The notes below the pieces were generated by a model. It was not told the DNA's origin, did not search any database, and worked only from the letters and a program-made list of their open reading frames with translations. From contig NZ_CP016948.1 in NCBI RefSeq assembly GCF_001642805.2, positions 5,022,001-5,086,000 of the forward strand: 64,000 nucleotides of DNA, written 5' to 3'. Position 1 is the first letter of the stretch. Each line of letters begins with the position of its first letter. A program made the position numbers and the translations under genes. The DNA comes from Serratia surfactantfaciens. GTDB lineage: Bacteria; Pseudomonadota; Gammaproteobacteria; Enterobacterales; Enterobacteriaceae. This document shows, piece after piece, positions 43,122 through 54,558 of this stretch.

Positions 43122-43967
43122 ATGAAACTTTTACGTTACGGGCAACCCGGGCAAGAACGCCCCGGCATGTTGGATGCGCAAGGTCGCCTGCGCGATCTGT
43201 CGCAGCATATCGCCGACGTGGGCGGCGCTGCGTTATTGCCGGCGTCGCTGGCCAAACTGCGCGCGCTGGACAGCGCCGCGCTGCCGCTGGTCGAAGGGCA
43301 GCCGCGCCTCGGCGCCTGTGTCGGCGGCATCGGCAAGTTTATCTGTATTGGCCTGAACTACGCCGATCACGCAGCGGAAACCGGCGCGGCTATCCCTGAA
43401 GAGCCGGTGGTGTTTAACAAATGGACCAGCGCGGTGGTTGGCCCCAACGATCGGGTGGAGATCCCGCGCGGTTCGCAGAAAACCGACTGGGAAGTGGAGC
43501 TGGGCGTGGTGATCGGCCAGGGCGGGCGCTACATCAGCGAAGCGGACGCGATGCGCCACGTCGCCGGCTACTGCGTGATCAACGATGTCTCTGAACGCGA
43601 ATATCAAATTGAGCGCGGCGGCACCTGGGACAAGGGCAAAGGCTGCGACACCTTCGGGCCGATCGGCCCCTGGTTGGTCACCGCCGACGAAATCGCCGAT
43701 CCGCACAGCCTGAATCTGTGGCTGGAGGTGGACGGCAAGCGCTATCAGGACGGCAACACCAGCACCATGATCTTCCGCATTCCGCAGATCGTCAGTTACC
43801 TCAGCCGCTTCATGAGCCTGCAGCCGGGCGACGTGATCTCCACCGGCACGCCGCCGGGCGTCGGCATGGGGCAGAAACCGCAGCCTATCTATCTGCGGGC
43901 GGGCCAGACGATGCGTCTGGGTATTGAAGGGCTGGGCGAACAGCGCCAGCAAACCGTACAGGCTTAA
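43122..43967 (+). CDS. 2,4-diketo-3-deoxy-L-fuconate hydrolase (FAH family)
   Basis: A 281-residue fumarylacetoacetate-hydrolase-fold protein with GLNYADHAAET (about 79-89), metal ligands in DWEVELGVVIG, and GDVISTGTPPGVG. In the known pathway it splits the diketo acid to pyruvate and L-lactate. The ATG at 43122 follows GAGAGGAAGG and gives the family N-terminus MKLLRYG. Second gene of the fucose operon. Confidence 0.85.
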   Translation: MKLLRYGQPGQERPGMLDAQGRLRDLSQHIADVGGAALLPASLAKLRALDSAALPLVEGQPRLGACVGGIGKFICIGLNYADHAAETGAAIPEEPVVFNKWTSAVVGPNDRVEIPRGSQKTDWEVELGVVIGQGGRYISEADAMRHVAGYCVINDVSEREYQIERGGTWDKGKGCDTFGPIGPWLVTADEIADPHSLNLWLEVDGKRYQDGNTSTMIFRIPQIVSYLSRFMSLQPGDVISTGTPPGVGMGQKPQPIYLRAGQTMRLGIEGLGEQRQQTVQA

Positions 43968-43981
43968 CCGGGAGCGCTGCC

Positions 43982-45259
43982 ATGACCACCATTACCGCAC
44001 TGCGGGTTGAAGACATTCGTTTCCCCACGTCGCTGGGGCTGGACGGATCCGACGCCATGAATCCGGATCCCGACTATTCCGCCGCTTACGTGATCCTGGA
44101 GACCGATCGCGCTGATCTCAGCGGCCACGGGCTGACGTTCACCATCGGCCGCGGCAACGAGATCTGCTGCGCGGCGATCCGCGCGCTGGAGCATCAGATC
44201 GTCGGCGAACGGCTGGAGACGATCGCCGCCGACATGGGCGCCTTCTGGCGGCACTTCACCAGCGACAGCCAGCTGCGCTGGATCGGGCCGGACAAAGGCG
44301 CTATTCACCTGGCGACCGGCGCGGTGGTCAACGCGGTGTGGGATCTGTGGGCCAAATCGGTCGGCAAACCGGTGTGGCGGTTGGTGGCGGAGATGACGCC
44401 GGAGGAGCTGGTGCGCTGCATCGACTTCCGTTACATCACCGACTGCATCACGCCGCAGGAAGCGCTGGCGCTGCTCAAGCAGCGGGCCGAGGGCAAAGAA
44501 CGCCGCCTGGAACGGCTGCTGCAGGAAGGGTATCCCTGCTACACCACTTCGGCAGGGTGGTTGGGTTATCCGGACGACAAGCTGCGCCGCCTGTGCCAGG
44601 AGGCGGTCGACGCCGGTTTCTCCTACCTGAAACTGAAGGTCGGGCGCGATCTGGAAGACGACATCCGCCGGGTGCGCATCGCCCGCGAGGTGATCGGCCC
44701 GGATCGCCGGCTGATGATCGACGCCAACCAGGTGTGGGAAGTCGATGAAGCCATTCCGTGGGTGAAGCATCTGGCGTTCGCTAAGCCCTGGTTTATCGAA
44801 GAGCCGACCAGCCCGGACGACGTGGAAGGGCATCGCCGCATCCGCGAAGGGGTGGCGCCGGTCAAGGTGGCCACCGGCGAGATGTGCCAGAACCGCATCA
44901 TGTTCAAGCAGTTCATCATGCGCGGCGCGGTGGACGTGGTGCAGATCGATGCCTGTCGCCTCGGCGGCGTCAACGAAGTGTTGGCGGTAATGCTGATGGC
45001 GGCCAAATACCAGTTGCCGGTCTGTCCGCATGCCGGCGGCGTCGGGCTGTGCGAATACGTGCAGCACCTGTCGATGATCGACTATCTGTGCATCGCCGGC
45101 ACCCACGAGGGCCGGGTGATCGAGTATGTCGATCATCTGCATGAGCACTTTGTCGATCCTTGCGTAATCAAGGGCGCGGCCTACATGCCGCCGAGCCGGC
45201 CCGGCTATTCGATCGAGATGCATCCGGCGTCGATCGAGCAGTATCGGTTCCGCGGGTGA
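43982..45259 (+). CDS. L-fuconate dehydratase (enolase superfamily)
   Basis: A 425-residue enolase-superfamily acid-sugar dehydratase. LKLKVGRDLEDD carries the KxK base, LMIDANQVW the first metal Asp, FIEEPTSPDD and VATGEMCQN the metal Glu residues, and PHAGGVGLCEY the catalytic His. The TSLGLDGSDAMNPDPDYSAA opening is diagnostic for L-fuconate dehydratase. It makes 2-keto-3-deoxy-L-fuconate. 14 nt after the hydrolase gene. Confidence 0.92.
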   Translation: MTTITALRVEDIRFPTSLGLDGSDAMNPDPDYSAAYVILETDRADLSGHGLTFTIGRGNEICCAAIRALEHQIVGERLETIAADMGAFWRHFTSDSQLRWIGPDKGAIHLATGAVVNAVWDLWAKSVGKPVWRLVAEMTPEELVRCIDFRYITDCITPQEALALLKQRAEGKERRLERLLQEGYPCYTTSAGWLGYPDDKLRRLCQEAVDAGFSYLKLKVGRDLEDDIRRVRIAREVIGPDRRLMIDANQVWEVDEAIPWVKHLAFAKPWFIEEPTSPDDVEGHRRIREGVAPVKVATGEMCQNRIMFKQFIMRGAVDVVQIDACRLGGVNEVLAVMLMAAKYQLPVCPHAGGVGLCEYVQHLSMIDYLCIAGTHEGRVIEYVDHLHEHFVDPCVIKGAAYMPPSRPGYSIEMHPASIEQYRFRG

Positions 45260-45273
45260 GGCAGGGGGATCCC

Positions 45274-47247
<1,974 letters not shown>

Positions 47248-47287
47248 CGCCGACATCAACATCGCTAGCCGATACGAGGATATCACC

Positions 47288-48517
47288 ATGCTTGCTGAAA
47301 AAAGCGCGGCCTCCGCGCAGCCGGGCGTCCCCGTGACCGCCAACCTGCGCTGGGCCTTTATCCTGGTCACCAGCCTGTTCTTCATGTGGGGGCTGTCCTA
47401 TGGCCTGCTGGACGTATTAAACAAACATTTTCAGGAGACGCTGCACGTCACCAAGGCGCAGTCGGGGCTGCTGCAGGCGGCCTATTTCGGCGCCTATTTC
47501 CTGGTGGCGCTGCCCGCCGGCTATTTCATGGACCGCAAGGGCTATAAGGCGGGCATTCTGGTCGGGCTGTGCCTGTATGCGCTGGGGGCGCTGCTGTTCG
47601 TGCCGGCGGCGTCGGCCAACAGCTTCGGCGTGTTCCTGTTCGCGTTGTTCGTTATCGCCAGCGGCCTGGGCTGCCTGGAAACGGCGGCCAACCCTTACGC
47701 CACGGTGCTGGGCGACGCGCAGGGCGCCGAACGGCGGCTGAACCTGGCCCAGTCGTTCAACGGCCTCGGGCAGTTTATCGGCCCGCTGATCGGCGGCACG
47801 CTGTTCTTCTCCGCCAGCCAATCCGCCGGCGGCGGCGATCAGAGCGCGGTGAAGATGACCTACGTGGCGATCGCCGCGCTGGTACTGCTGATCGCGCTGT
47901 TGTTCAGCCGCACCCGGCTGCCGGCGATCCGCGAGGAGGAGAAACCGGTGCACGGCGTGATAGCGCAGGGACTGTGGCAGCATCCGCATTTCGTCGGCGG
48001 GGTCATCACGCAGTTCTTTTACGTGGCGGCGCAGGTGGGCGTGGGGGCATTCTTCATCAACTACGCCACCGAGCACTGGCGCGATGTGTCCAACCAGAGC
48101 GCTTCTTACCTGCTGTCGATCGCCATGATCTGCTTTATGGTCGGGCGCTTCTTCAGCACCTGGCTGATGGGGCGGGTCAAGCCGGCGACGCTGCTGGCGG
48201 CCTATGCGCTGATCAACATCGCGCTGTGCGGCGTGGTGATGCTGAGCGTCGACGGAGTGTCGGTGGTGGCGCTGATCGCGGTGTTCTTCTTTATGTCGAT
48301 CATGTTCCCAACCATTTTCGCCCTGGGGGTGAAAAATCTGGGCAAGCACACCAAACGCGCCAGTTCCTTCATGATCATGGCGATCGTCGGCGGCGCCATC
48401 ATGCCGTACTTTATGGGGGGGCTGGCCGACCGCTACAGCACCGCGCTCTCTTATCTGCTGCCGCTGCTGTGCTTCGCGGTGGTGCTGGTTTACGGCCTGC
48501 GGCAGCGCCGCGCCTGA
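47288..48517 (+). CDS. fucP: L-fucose permease (MFS, FucP type)
   Basis: A 409-residue FucP-subfamily MFS carrier. Features are FFMWGLSYGLLDVLNKHFQ in helix 1, GYFMDRKGYKAG between helices 2 and 3, and LETAANPYATVLG in helix 4, a FucP hallmark. Last gene of the operon; a 40-nt gap with GAGGATATCACC precedes the ATG. It supplies L-fucose by proton symport. Convergent with the next gene, 1 nt between stops, with no visible terminator. Confidence 0.88.
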   Translation: MLAEKSAASAQPGVPVTANLRWAFILVTSLFFMWGLSYGLLDVLNKHFQETLHVTKAQSGLLQAAYFGAYFLVALPAGYFMDRKGYKAGILVGLCLYALGALLFVPAASANSFGVFLFALFVIASGLGCLETAANPYATVLGDAQGAERRLNLAQSFNGLGQFIGPLIGGTLFFSASQSAGGGDQSAVKMTYVAIAALVLLIALLFSRTRLPAIREEEKPVHGVIAQGLWQHPHFVGGVITQFFYVAAQVGVGAFFINYATEHWRDVSNQSASYLLSIAMICFMVGRFFSTWLMGRVKPATLLAAYALINIALCGVVMLSVDGVSVVALIAVFFFMSIMFPTIFALGVKNLGKHTKRASSFMIMAIVGGAIMPYFMGGLADRYSTALSYLLPLLCFAVVLVYGLRQRRA

Positions 48518-48518
48518 T

Positions 48519-49721
48519 TCAACCCGGCGGCGAATCGGCCTTCGCCGCCGTTGTCAGCGCCTGTGGGCGCGTTCGCATCAGGATCGCCAACGCCAGCAGC
48601 AGCACCATGCCGGACAGCGCACCGTTTATCGTCAAGCCTCCGGCGTCCACCACCAGCCCGCCCGCCAGCGAACCGCAGGAAATCGCCAGGTTAAACAGCG
48701 CGATATACAGCGAAGAGGCGACCTCGACCGCGTCGGGCGCCGCCTTGAGCATCCACGCCATCAGCGAAACGGAAACGCCGCCGTAGGCGATGCCCCACAG
48801 CAGGAGGAAGGCGCCGCCGCTCATCGGCGCGTGGCCCAGCAGCGGCAGCAGCAGGACGGCGAGCGCCAGCCCGAGGGCGATCAGCGCCAGGGTGCGGCGC
48901 AGCCGTTTGGCGGCGGCCTGGCCGGCGATGAAATTCCCGATGATGCCGGCGACGCCGTAGGCGAACAGCAACGGCCCCATCCAGCGGCCCTCGATGCCGG
49001 CAACCGTCTGCAGCAGCGGGCGGACAAAGGTGTAAGCCATAAAGTGGCCGGCGACCAGCAGAAACGTCAGCAGCAGCCCGGTCAGCAGCCGGCGATTCGC
49101 ACGCTGCGCGGTGAACGACCGCCAGCTCACCGCCTGCGTGACCGGCAGCGGTGGCAGCACGCACAGCAGCAGCAGCAGGGTCAGCGCCGCCAGGACGGCG
49201 ACGGCCAGAAACGCCAGGCGCCAGCCCAGCGCCTCGCCGAGGAACACCCCGAACGGCACGCCGAACACCGAGGCCGCCGCCACGCCGCCGAAGATGATCG
49301 ACAGCGCCAATCCGACGGAGGCCGGCGGCACCAGACGTTCCGCCAGCCCGCCGGCGATGACCCAGATACCGCCGATGCAAAAGCCCAGCAGGATGCGAGC
49401 GGCGAACAGCAGGGCCATGGAGGTGGCGGCGGCGGCCAGCAGGTTGGCGGCGATCAGCAGCAGCAGAAAGCCCACCAACAGGCGGCGGCGATCCGTGCGC
49501 CGGGCGCCCAGCACCACCAGCGGGGCGAACAGCGCGGCGAACAGGGCTGGCAGAGAAATCAGCAGCCCCGCGCGGCCGACCGTCGCGTTCAGCGTGCTGA
49601 CGATCGGGGTCAGCAGCCCGACGGGTAGCATTTCTGCGGTAACGACGGTGAAGGTGGACAGGCCGATGGCGAAGGTCGCCAGCCAGGGTTTTGCGCCGCC
49701 GTCGGCGTGTAAGGCATTCAT
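48519..49721 (-). CDS. MFS drug/metabolite efflux protein (DHA1 family)
   Basis: A 400-residue MFS protein of the DHA1 12-helix type (NepI/SotB-like). The antiporter motif region GARRTDRRRLLVGFLLLL lies between helices 2 and 3. Divergent from a LysR regulator 90 bp away that probably controls it. Substrate unknown. Confidence 0.8.
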   Translation of the reverse strand: MNALHADGGAKPWLATFAIGLSTFTVVTAEMLPVGLLTPIVSTLNATVGRAGLLISLPALFAALFAPLVVLGARRTDRRRLLVGFLLLLIAANLLAAAATSMALLFAARILLGFCIGGIWVIAGGLAERLVPPASVGLALSIIFGGVAAASVFGVPFGVFLGEALGWRLAFLAVAVLAALTLLLLLCVLPPLPVTQAVSWRSFTAQRANRRLLTGLLLTFLLVAGHFMAYTFVRPLLQTVAGIEGRWMGPLLFAYGVAGIIGNFIAGQAAAKRLRRTLALIALGLALAVLLLPLLGHAPMSGGAFLLLWGIAYGGVSVSLMAWMLKAAPDAVEVASSLYIALFNLAISCGSLAGGLVVDAGGLTINGALSGMVLLLALAILMRTRPQALTTAAKADSPPG

Positions 49722-49811
49722 AAGGATCCTCCCAGCAGATGAATAACCTCAGTGTATCCGCGCCAAAATGGCTGATAAACTGGCCTTGATGCGCAATATT
49801 GGGGACAAAAC

Positions 49812-50741
49812 GTGGCTAATTTACCGTCTATGCCGTTGGATAACCTGACCGATCTGCTGGTGTTCATTCGCGTCGCCGACGCCTGTAGCTTCACGCTGGC
49901 GGCCGAGAGGCTGGGCATCTCCCGATCGGCGGCGGGCAAATGCGTGAACCGGTTGGAGGAGCGACTGGCCACCCGGCTGCTGCAGCGCACCACGCGCAGC
50001 GTCAGCCTGACCGAAGACGGCGCGGTGTTTTACGAATATGCGCAGCGCATCCTGTCGCAGGCCGAAGAGGCGGAAACAGCGCTCAATACGCGGCGGCAAA
50101 CCCCGCGCGGGCGGCTGCGGCTGGATTTGCCGGTCGCGTTGGGGCGGTTGCATATTCTGCCGATTTTGCGGGAGTTTTTGGCGCAGTGGCCGGAGGTGGA
50201 CGCCGACGTCAGCTTTTCCGATGATTACAGCGATCTGGTGCGCGACGGTATCGACGTGGCTGTCCGCGTCGGCGGCAGCGACGACAGCCGGCTGGTGCGG
50301 CGGGTGCTCGCGCCGCATCGTCTGATCACCTGCGCTGCGCCGGACTATCTGGTGCGGCACGGTACGCCTGCGAAACCGGAGGCGTTGGGCGATCACCAGA
50401 CGCTGGTCTTCAGCCATCAGGGGCTGCCGGCGCCCTGGCGCTATCGGGTCAACGGTCAACTGCACGAACAGCCGGTGCGCGGCCGGATGCGTTTCAACAA
50501 CGTCGAGGCCTTGCGGGATGCGGCCGTCGCCGGGGCCGGCCTGTGCCAGGTGGGGGCGTTTCTGGTCGGCGAACAGATTGCGGCCGGCACGCTGGTACCG
50601 GTGCTGGAGCGCTATTGTCGCCCAGGGCCGCCGATCTGCGCCGTCTATCCCAGCCGGCGCCACCTCTCCCCCAAGGTGAAGCTGTTCCTCGCGGCGATCG
50701 AACAGCGCTGGCAGGGCAAGGCGATTTGGGAAACCGCTTAG
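49812..50741 (+). CDS. LysR-type regulator
   Basis: A 309-residue LysR protein (HTH about 12-70, ACSFTLAAERLGISRSAAGK). It resembles the AaeR/DsdC-unrelated subgroup that regulates adjacent efflux or reductase genes. The start is GTG at 49812 with GGGGA 6 nt upstream; an ATG at 49830 is an alternative. Divergent from the MFS gene at 48519-49721, convergent with the next MFS gene. Confidence 0.85.
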   Translation: MANLPSMPLDNLTDLLVFIRVADACSFTLAAERLGISRSAAGKCVNRLEERLATRLLQRTTRSVSLTEDGAVFYEYAQRILSQAEEAETALNTRRQTPRGRLRLDLPVALGRLHILPILREFLAQWPEVDADVSFSDDYSDLVRDGIDVAVRVGGSDDSRLVRRVLAPHRLITCAAPDYLVRHGTPAKPEALGDHQTLVFSHQGLPAPWRYRVNGQLHEQPVRGRMRFNNVEALRDAAVAGAGLCQVGAFLVGEQIAAGTLVPVLERYCRPGPPICAVYPSRRHLSPKVKLFLAAIEQRWQGKAIWETA

Positions 50742-50751
50742 CGCGGGCGGC

Positions 50752-51948
50752 TCACGCCGCTTGCACGGCCAGCGTTCGCCGCATTAAGCGATAGCCGCCG
50801 GCCGCCACCGCCATAACCACCAGGCCGGCAATGAGCGTGACGCCGAAGCCGGCCTTGATCCCCACCGCATCGATCGCCAGCCCCGCCAGGGCGGCGCCGA
50901 GCGCCACGCCAATCCCCAGGCCGGTCACCATCCAGGTCAATCCTTCCGTCAAGCGTGAAGGCGGCACGAGGCGTTCAACCAACCCCATGGCGACGATCAT
51001 GGTTGGCGCGAAAAACAGTCCGGCGACAAACATCGCCGCCGCCAGCGTTAAGACATTGTGCACCCACAGCAGCGGCAGCGCGGTGAGTGCGGTGGCGAAG
51101 GCGGCGTATAAGAACTGCCGGGGCAAGGGAGACGGCAGCTTTATTGCGCCGAAAATCAGCCCGGCGAGGCAGGAGCCGCCTGCATAAACAGACAGCACGA
51201 TGCTGGCGGCGGCCGGCTGCCCTTGCTGCTCGGCTAAGGCCACGCTGATGACGTCCACGGTGCCGACGATGGTGCCCAGCGCGATCAGCGCCAGCACCAG
51301 GATCTGCATCGACGGCATCGCCAGGATGGCGCGCTGCCGCTGGCGAGTGCGGGGGTAAACCGGAGGCTGAGTGCTTTTTTGCCAGGCGAACGCCGTGACG
51401 CCCGCCACCAGAAGCAGCGCGGCCGCCAAAGGGCCGGCCTCAGGGAAGAGTGAAACGCTGAGCCCCACGGCGATCGGCGGGCCGATGATAAAGGCGACCT
51501 CATCCAGTACGGATTCGAATGAAAATGCCGTGTGCAGCTGCGGCGTGCCGCGATAAATTTCGCTCCAGCGGGCTCTGACCATCGCGGAGATGCTGGGCAT
51601 GCCGCCCGCGAGCGCGGCGAAGACGAACAGCGTCCAGTCCGGCGCCCGATAGTGGGTGCAGATCAGCAGCAGCAACAGGGCGAGTGCGCTGACCCCGGTG
51701 GCGTAGGGCAGCACGCGGTTTTGGCCGTGGCGGTCCGCCGCGCGTGCGATTTGCGGCGCGAGCAGCGCCATGGAAAAGGCGAATGTCGCCGCCACCGCAC
51801 CCGCCAGCCAATAGGAGCCGCGTACCTGCGAAAGCATGGTGATGATGCCGATACCGGTCATTGAGATCGGCAGGCGTGCGATCAACCCGGCAGAGGAAAA
51901 CGCCTTGCTGCCCGGTGCGCTGAACAGTGTGAAATAAGGATTTGCCAT
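50752..51948 (-). CDS. MFS transporter, TetR-controlled
   Basis: A 398-residue MFS protein with about 12 helices, LAPQIARAADRHGQNRVLPY as the loop 2-3 motif. The start at 51948 has GGAG 8 nt upstream on the coding strand; longer frames pass through the operator region. It is divergent from a TetR gene with two palindromic operators in the 137-bp gap, the classical regulated efflux pump arrangement. Exported compound unknown. Confidence 0.82.
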   Translation of the reverse strand: MANPYFTLFSAPGSKAFSSAGLIARLPISMTGIGIITMLSQVRGSYWLAGAVAATFAFSMALLAPQIARAADRHGQNRVLPYATGVSALALLLLLICTHYRAPDWTLFVFAALAGGMPSISAMVRARWSEIYRGTPQLHTAFSFESVLDEVAFIIGPPIAVGLSVSLFPEAGPLAAALLLVAGVTAFAWQKSTQPPVYPRTRQRQRAILAMPSMQILVLALIALGTIVGTVDVISVALAEQQGQPAAASIVLSVYAGGSCLAGLIFGAIKLPSPLPRQFLYAAFATALTALPLLWVHNVLTLAAAMFVAGLFFAPTMIVAMGLVERLVPPSRLTEGLTWMVTGLGIGVALGAALAGLAIDAVGIKAGFGVTLIAGLVVMAVAAGGYRLMRRTLAVQAA

Positions 51949-52000
51949 GAAAAGGGCTCCTGAATGTTGGCGGCTCGGTATTCGCGCAATGCCCATCATT

Positions 52001-52047
52001 GACATACGCCACGTATGTTACGTTAATTGACATACATGGCGTATGTC
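52001..52047. promoter_or_regulatory. Two palindromic TetR operator candidates
   Basis: GACATAC-GCCAC-GTATGTT (52001-52019) and GACATAC-ATGGC-GTATGTC (52029-52047) are copies of a GACATAC-N5-GTATGTC palindrome; the second is perfect. Centres are 28 bp apart, between the MFS start (51948) and the TetR start (52086), so both genes are likely repressed from here. Confidence 0.75.
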
Positions 52048-52085
52048 AATTATAACGTCATCAATGGCGAGACGGGAGTGAATCC

Positions 52086-52682
52086 ATGGCACGTAAAGCG
52101 CGCACAGAAATGATTGAAGAAACCCGGCGTAAGCTGGTGGCGGCCGCCCGTCAGCAGTTCGGCGGCGTGGGGTATGCCGAGACGGTAATGGATGAGCTTA
52201 CCGCGCAAGCCGGTATGACGCGCGGTGCGCTCTATCACCATTTTGGCGACAAGAAGGGATTGTTTTTGGCCGTCGTGCAGGAAATCGACGCCGAAATGGA
52301 TGCGCGCCTGGCCGACATTACCGCGAGCACGCCAGATGACTGGGAGGCCTTCGCGGGCCGTTGTCGCGGTTACCTGATCATGATGACGGAGCCGCATGCG
52401 CAGCGCATTCTGTTACGCGATTCGCCTTCGGTGCTGGGAGCCGACTATCTGCAGGCCAGCAAGTTGGGTTGCATCACCTGGATGACGGGGGCTTTACAGG
52501 CGTTGATGGCGCAGCGGCGTATCGCTACCGCCGAACCGGAAGCGCTGGCGCATTTAATCAATGGTGGCCTGATGGATGCTGCGCTGTGGGTCGCACATCA
52601 GCCGGAAAAAGAAACGGCGTTGGAACAGGCGTTAGCCGGTCTGAACCTGTTGCTGAACGGGCTGCGTTTTCCCGTCGCTTAA
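52086..52682 (+). CDS. TetR-family repressor
   Basis: A 198-residue TetR-type regulator. The HTH occupies about residues 10-55 (ARQQFGGVGYAETVMDELTA and AGMTRGALYHHFGDKKGLF), and the C-terminal part is the ligand/dimer domain. Divergent from the MFS efflux gene and close to two matched palindromes, so autoregulation plus repression of the pump is expected. Confidence 0.85.
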   Translation: MARKARTEMIEETRRKLVAAARQQFGGVGYAETVMDELTAQAGMTRGALYHHFGDKKGLFLAVVQEIDAEMDARLADITASTPDDWEAFAGRCRGYLIMMTEPHAQRILLRDSPSVLGADYLQASKLGCITWMTGALQALMAQRRIATAEPEALAHLINGGLMDAALWVAHQPEKETALEQALAGLNLLLNGLRFPVA

Positions 52683-52718
52683 ATGTTGAAGCCGGCCACC
52701 GCGCGTTGCGGCGGCGGC

Positions 52719-53798
52719 TTAGGAGTGAAGGGGAGCGGGCTGGACGTTTTGCGCCAGCTGGATATTGTTGCGGCCGCTGTGTTTCGCCAGGTAGAGCGCA
52801 GCGTCGGCTGCACCGATCGCCGATTCGACGTCCAGCTTTTCCAATGCCGAGATGCCGGCGCTGAGCGTCAGCGTGCCGCTGTGCTGTGGGCTGGCGCCGT
52901 GCGGGATGTTCAGTTCCGCCACCCGCTGGCGTACCCGTTCTGCCAGTTGCGCCGCGTAGCCTTCGTGCACGTTGGTCAGCAGCACCAAAAACTCTTCCCC
53001 GCCGTAGCGCACCACGATATCGCGCGAACGCACCGCATCGCGGATGGCGACCGCCACTTGTACCAGCGCCCGATCGCCCATCGCATGGCCGTAGCTGTCG
53101 TTGTAGACCTTAAAGTGGTCGATATCCAGCAGCAATACGTAGTGGCGGCCGGTTTGCGGCTCCAGCAGCATATTGATCTTATTCTCCAGCCCACGTCGGT
53201 TATAAAGGCCGGTCAGGGGATCGAGCATGCTCAAATTATTGAATCTGTCCCGTTCGTTATACAGATTGGCCACCAACGCATGGGTGAAGATTTCGCTGCG
53301 TTTCAACATCAGATGATGGAGCGAGAAAGCAATAATAGGTAATACCGTAGTGAATAATATCCGCAGGGTATTATGCATGCCGTCCAGGGCCAGGATCATC
53401 ATTGCAGAGGGCACGGCGTGCAAACAAAAGGCGGTGAAGTTATCCGTCAGAGAAATAGCGCTGATAAAAAAGATACTGAACAAACTAATTAATAAAAAAT
53501 CTTGGTTATTCGGTAGGCAATACTGACTTTTGACATAGATATGTGCGGCCCACAGCAGGCCGAGCACGCTGGCGAACAGGTTGAGTTTGCACTGGTATTG
53601 CCGCGGTGTGTACAACGAAAATAGCGCCGCCGCCAGACAAAATAACGGTATGCATAATAAAGGCAGAGTAAAAGAAGGGACATCCCTAAAAGGGAACAAT
53701 AACGTAAATATGGAAGAGGCGGCATTCATCATTAGAAAAATAAATAATGCCAGGCGCTGCTTGCTGTTCAGTAATTCCTGATAAGAACGGGCGTTCAT
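52719..53798 (-). CDS. Membrane-bound diguanylate cyclase
   Basis: A 359-residue protein: N-terminal membrane sensor of about six hydrophobic helices (residues about 15-180) followed by a GGDEF domain. The active-site sequence is RYGGEEF, a functional GG(D/E)EF variant, and RSRD five residues upstream is a product-inhibition I-site (RxxD). It should make cyclic di-GMP in response to a membrane signal. The N-terminal part is AT-rich relative to the catalytic domain. The start at 53798 is likely but lacks a strong ribosome site; other in-frame starts exist upstream. Confidence 0.8.
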   Translation of the reverse strand: MNARSYQELLNSKQRLALFIFLMMNAASSIFTLLFPFRDVPSFTLPLLCIPLFCLAAALFSLYTPRQYQCKLNLFASVLGLLWAAHIYVKSQYCLPNNQDFLLISLFSIFFISAISLTDNFTAFCLHAVPSAMMILALDGMHNTLRILFTTVLPIIAFSLHHLMLKRSEIFTHALVANLYNERDRFNNLSMLDPLTGLYNRRGLENKINMLLEPQTGRHYVLLLDIDHFKVYNDSYGHAMGDRALVQVAVAIRDAVRSRDIVVRYGGEEFLVLLTNVHEGYAAQLAERVRQRVAELNIPHGASPQHSGTLTLSAGISALEKLDVESAIGAADAALYLAKHSGRNNIQLAQNVQPAPLHS

Positions 53799-54056
53799 AC
53801 GGAGGTCACTCTTTGCAAAGTCGTACTGTCGAATAATTAAGGTTGAGAAGCATTCCCTCGGCGCGAAATATCCACTTGAATTGCATGGTTGACCGTTGTG
53901 ATTATTATCATGCAAACAGGACTAGGAATTTTCTTATGTCAAATTATCATTTTTTCATGCTGGTGTCATCTGGGTTTGGTCACCGTAGCGAAAATGATGC
54001 GGCGGCCAAAAAAGTGTTATATGATATTGGTTATCATTATCACTTGAGGGGGTGTC

Positions 54057-54341
54057 ATGCTTACTGCCATGATTGCCGCATGCGGGCTGTGGGGCGTCAG
54101 TTGGTGCCTCGGCGATCGTCTGGCCAGCGCCTGGGGCGTTTTGCTGCCGTGCGCGCTGATGCCGCTGCTGGCCTTGATCGACCTGGATATGATGCAGTTG
54201 CGCACCCTGATCGTGATAGCGATGTTGGCGACGCTGGTGATGTTGTTTAACAGCCGGCTGCGTCACTATCTGCTGCTGCCTTCCTGTATGGCGTTGGCGG
54301 GCGGCCTGGCGGCCATCAGTCTGAACTTCAGCGTCGGCTAA
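54057..54341 (+). CDS. yjjZ: YjjZ-like small membrane protein (DUF1435)
   Basis: A 94-residue protein with three hydrophobic segments (about 5-25, 28-40, 50-90), no catalytic motif. It lies where enterobacteria carry yjjZ, upstream of the rsmC-holD-rimI block, and resembles that DUF1435 family in size and character. GAGGGGG precedes the ATG. Function unknown. Confidence 0.65.
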   Translation: MLTAMIAACGLWGVSWCLGDRLASAWGVLLPCALMPLLALIDLDMMQLRTLIVIAMLATLVMLFNSRLRHYLLLPSCMALAGGLAAISLNFSVG

Positions 54342-54356
54342 ACGCCGGAAACGGCA

Positions 54357-54378
54357 AAACCACGCTTATGCGTGTTTA
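54357..54378. terminator. Bidirectional terminator between yjjZ and the tRNA-Leu operon
   Basis: CACGC-TTAT-GCGTG (54361-54374), followed by TTTATC on the plus strand and by GTTTTG on the minus strand, so it can end both convergent transcripts. Confidence 0.55.
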
Positions 54379-54429
54379 TCATCAATGCGTTGGGATTTTT
54401 TCGAGGGAACTGCCGGAGAGATCATCAAT

Positions 54430-54516
54430 TGGTGCGAAGAGAGGGACTTGAACCCTCACGTCCGTAAGGACACTAACACCTGAAGCTAGCGCGTCTACCA
54501 ATTCCGCCACCTTCGC
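54430..54516 (-). tRNA. leuV: tRNA-Leu(CAG), copy nearest yjjZ
   Basis: 87 nt, minus strand. The 5' GCGAAGG pairs with the 3' end, CCA is encoded, the anticodon CAG sits in CTTCAGGTG, and a long class II variable arm is present (TGTCCTTACGGACG). Last of three tandem copies. Confidence 0.95.
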
Positions 54517-54558
54517 ACAGTCGATGTTGTTGCTTTGATTTATATTACGTCGCCAGCT

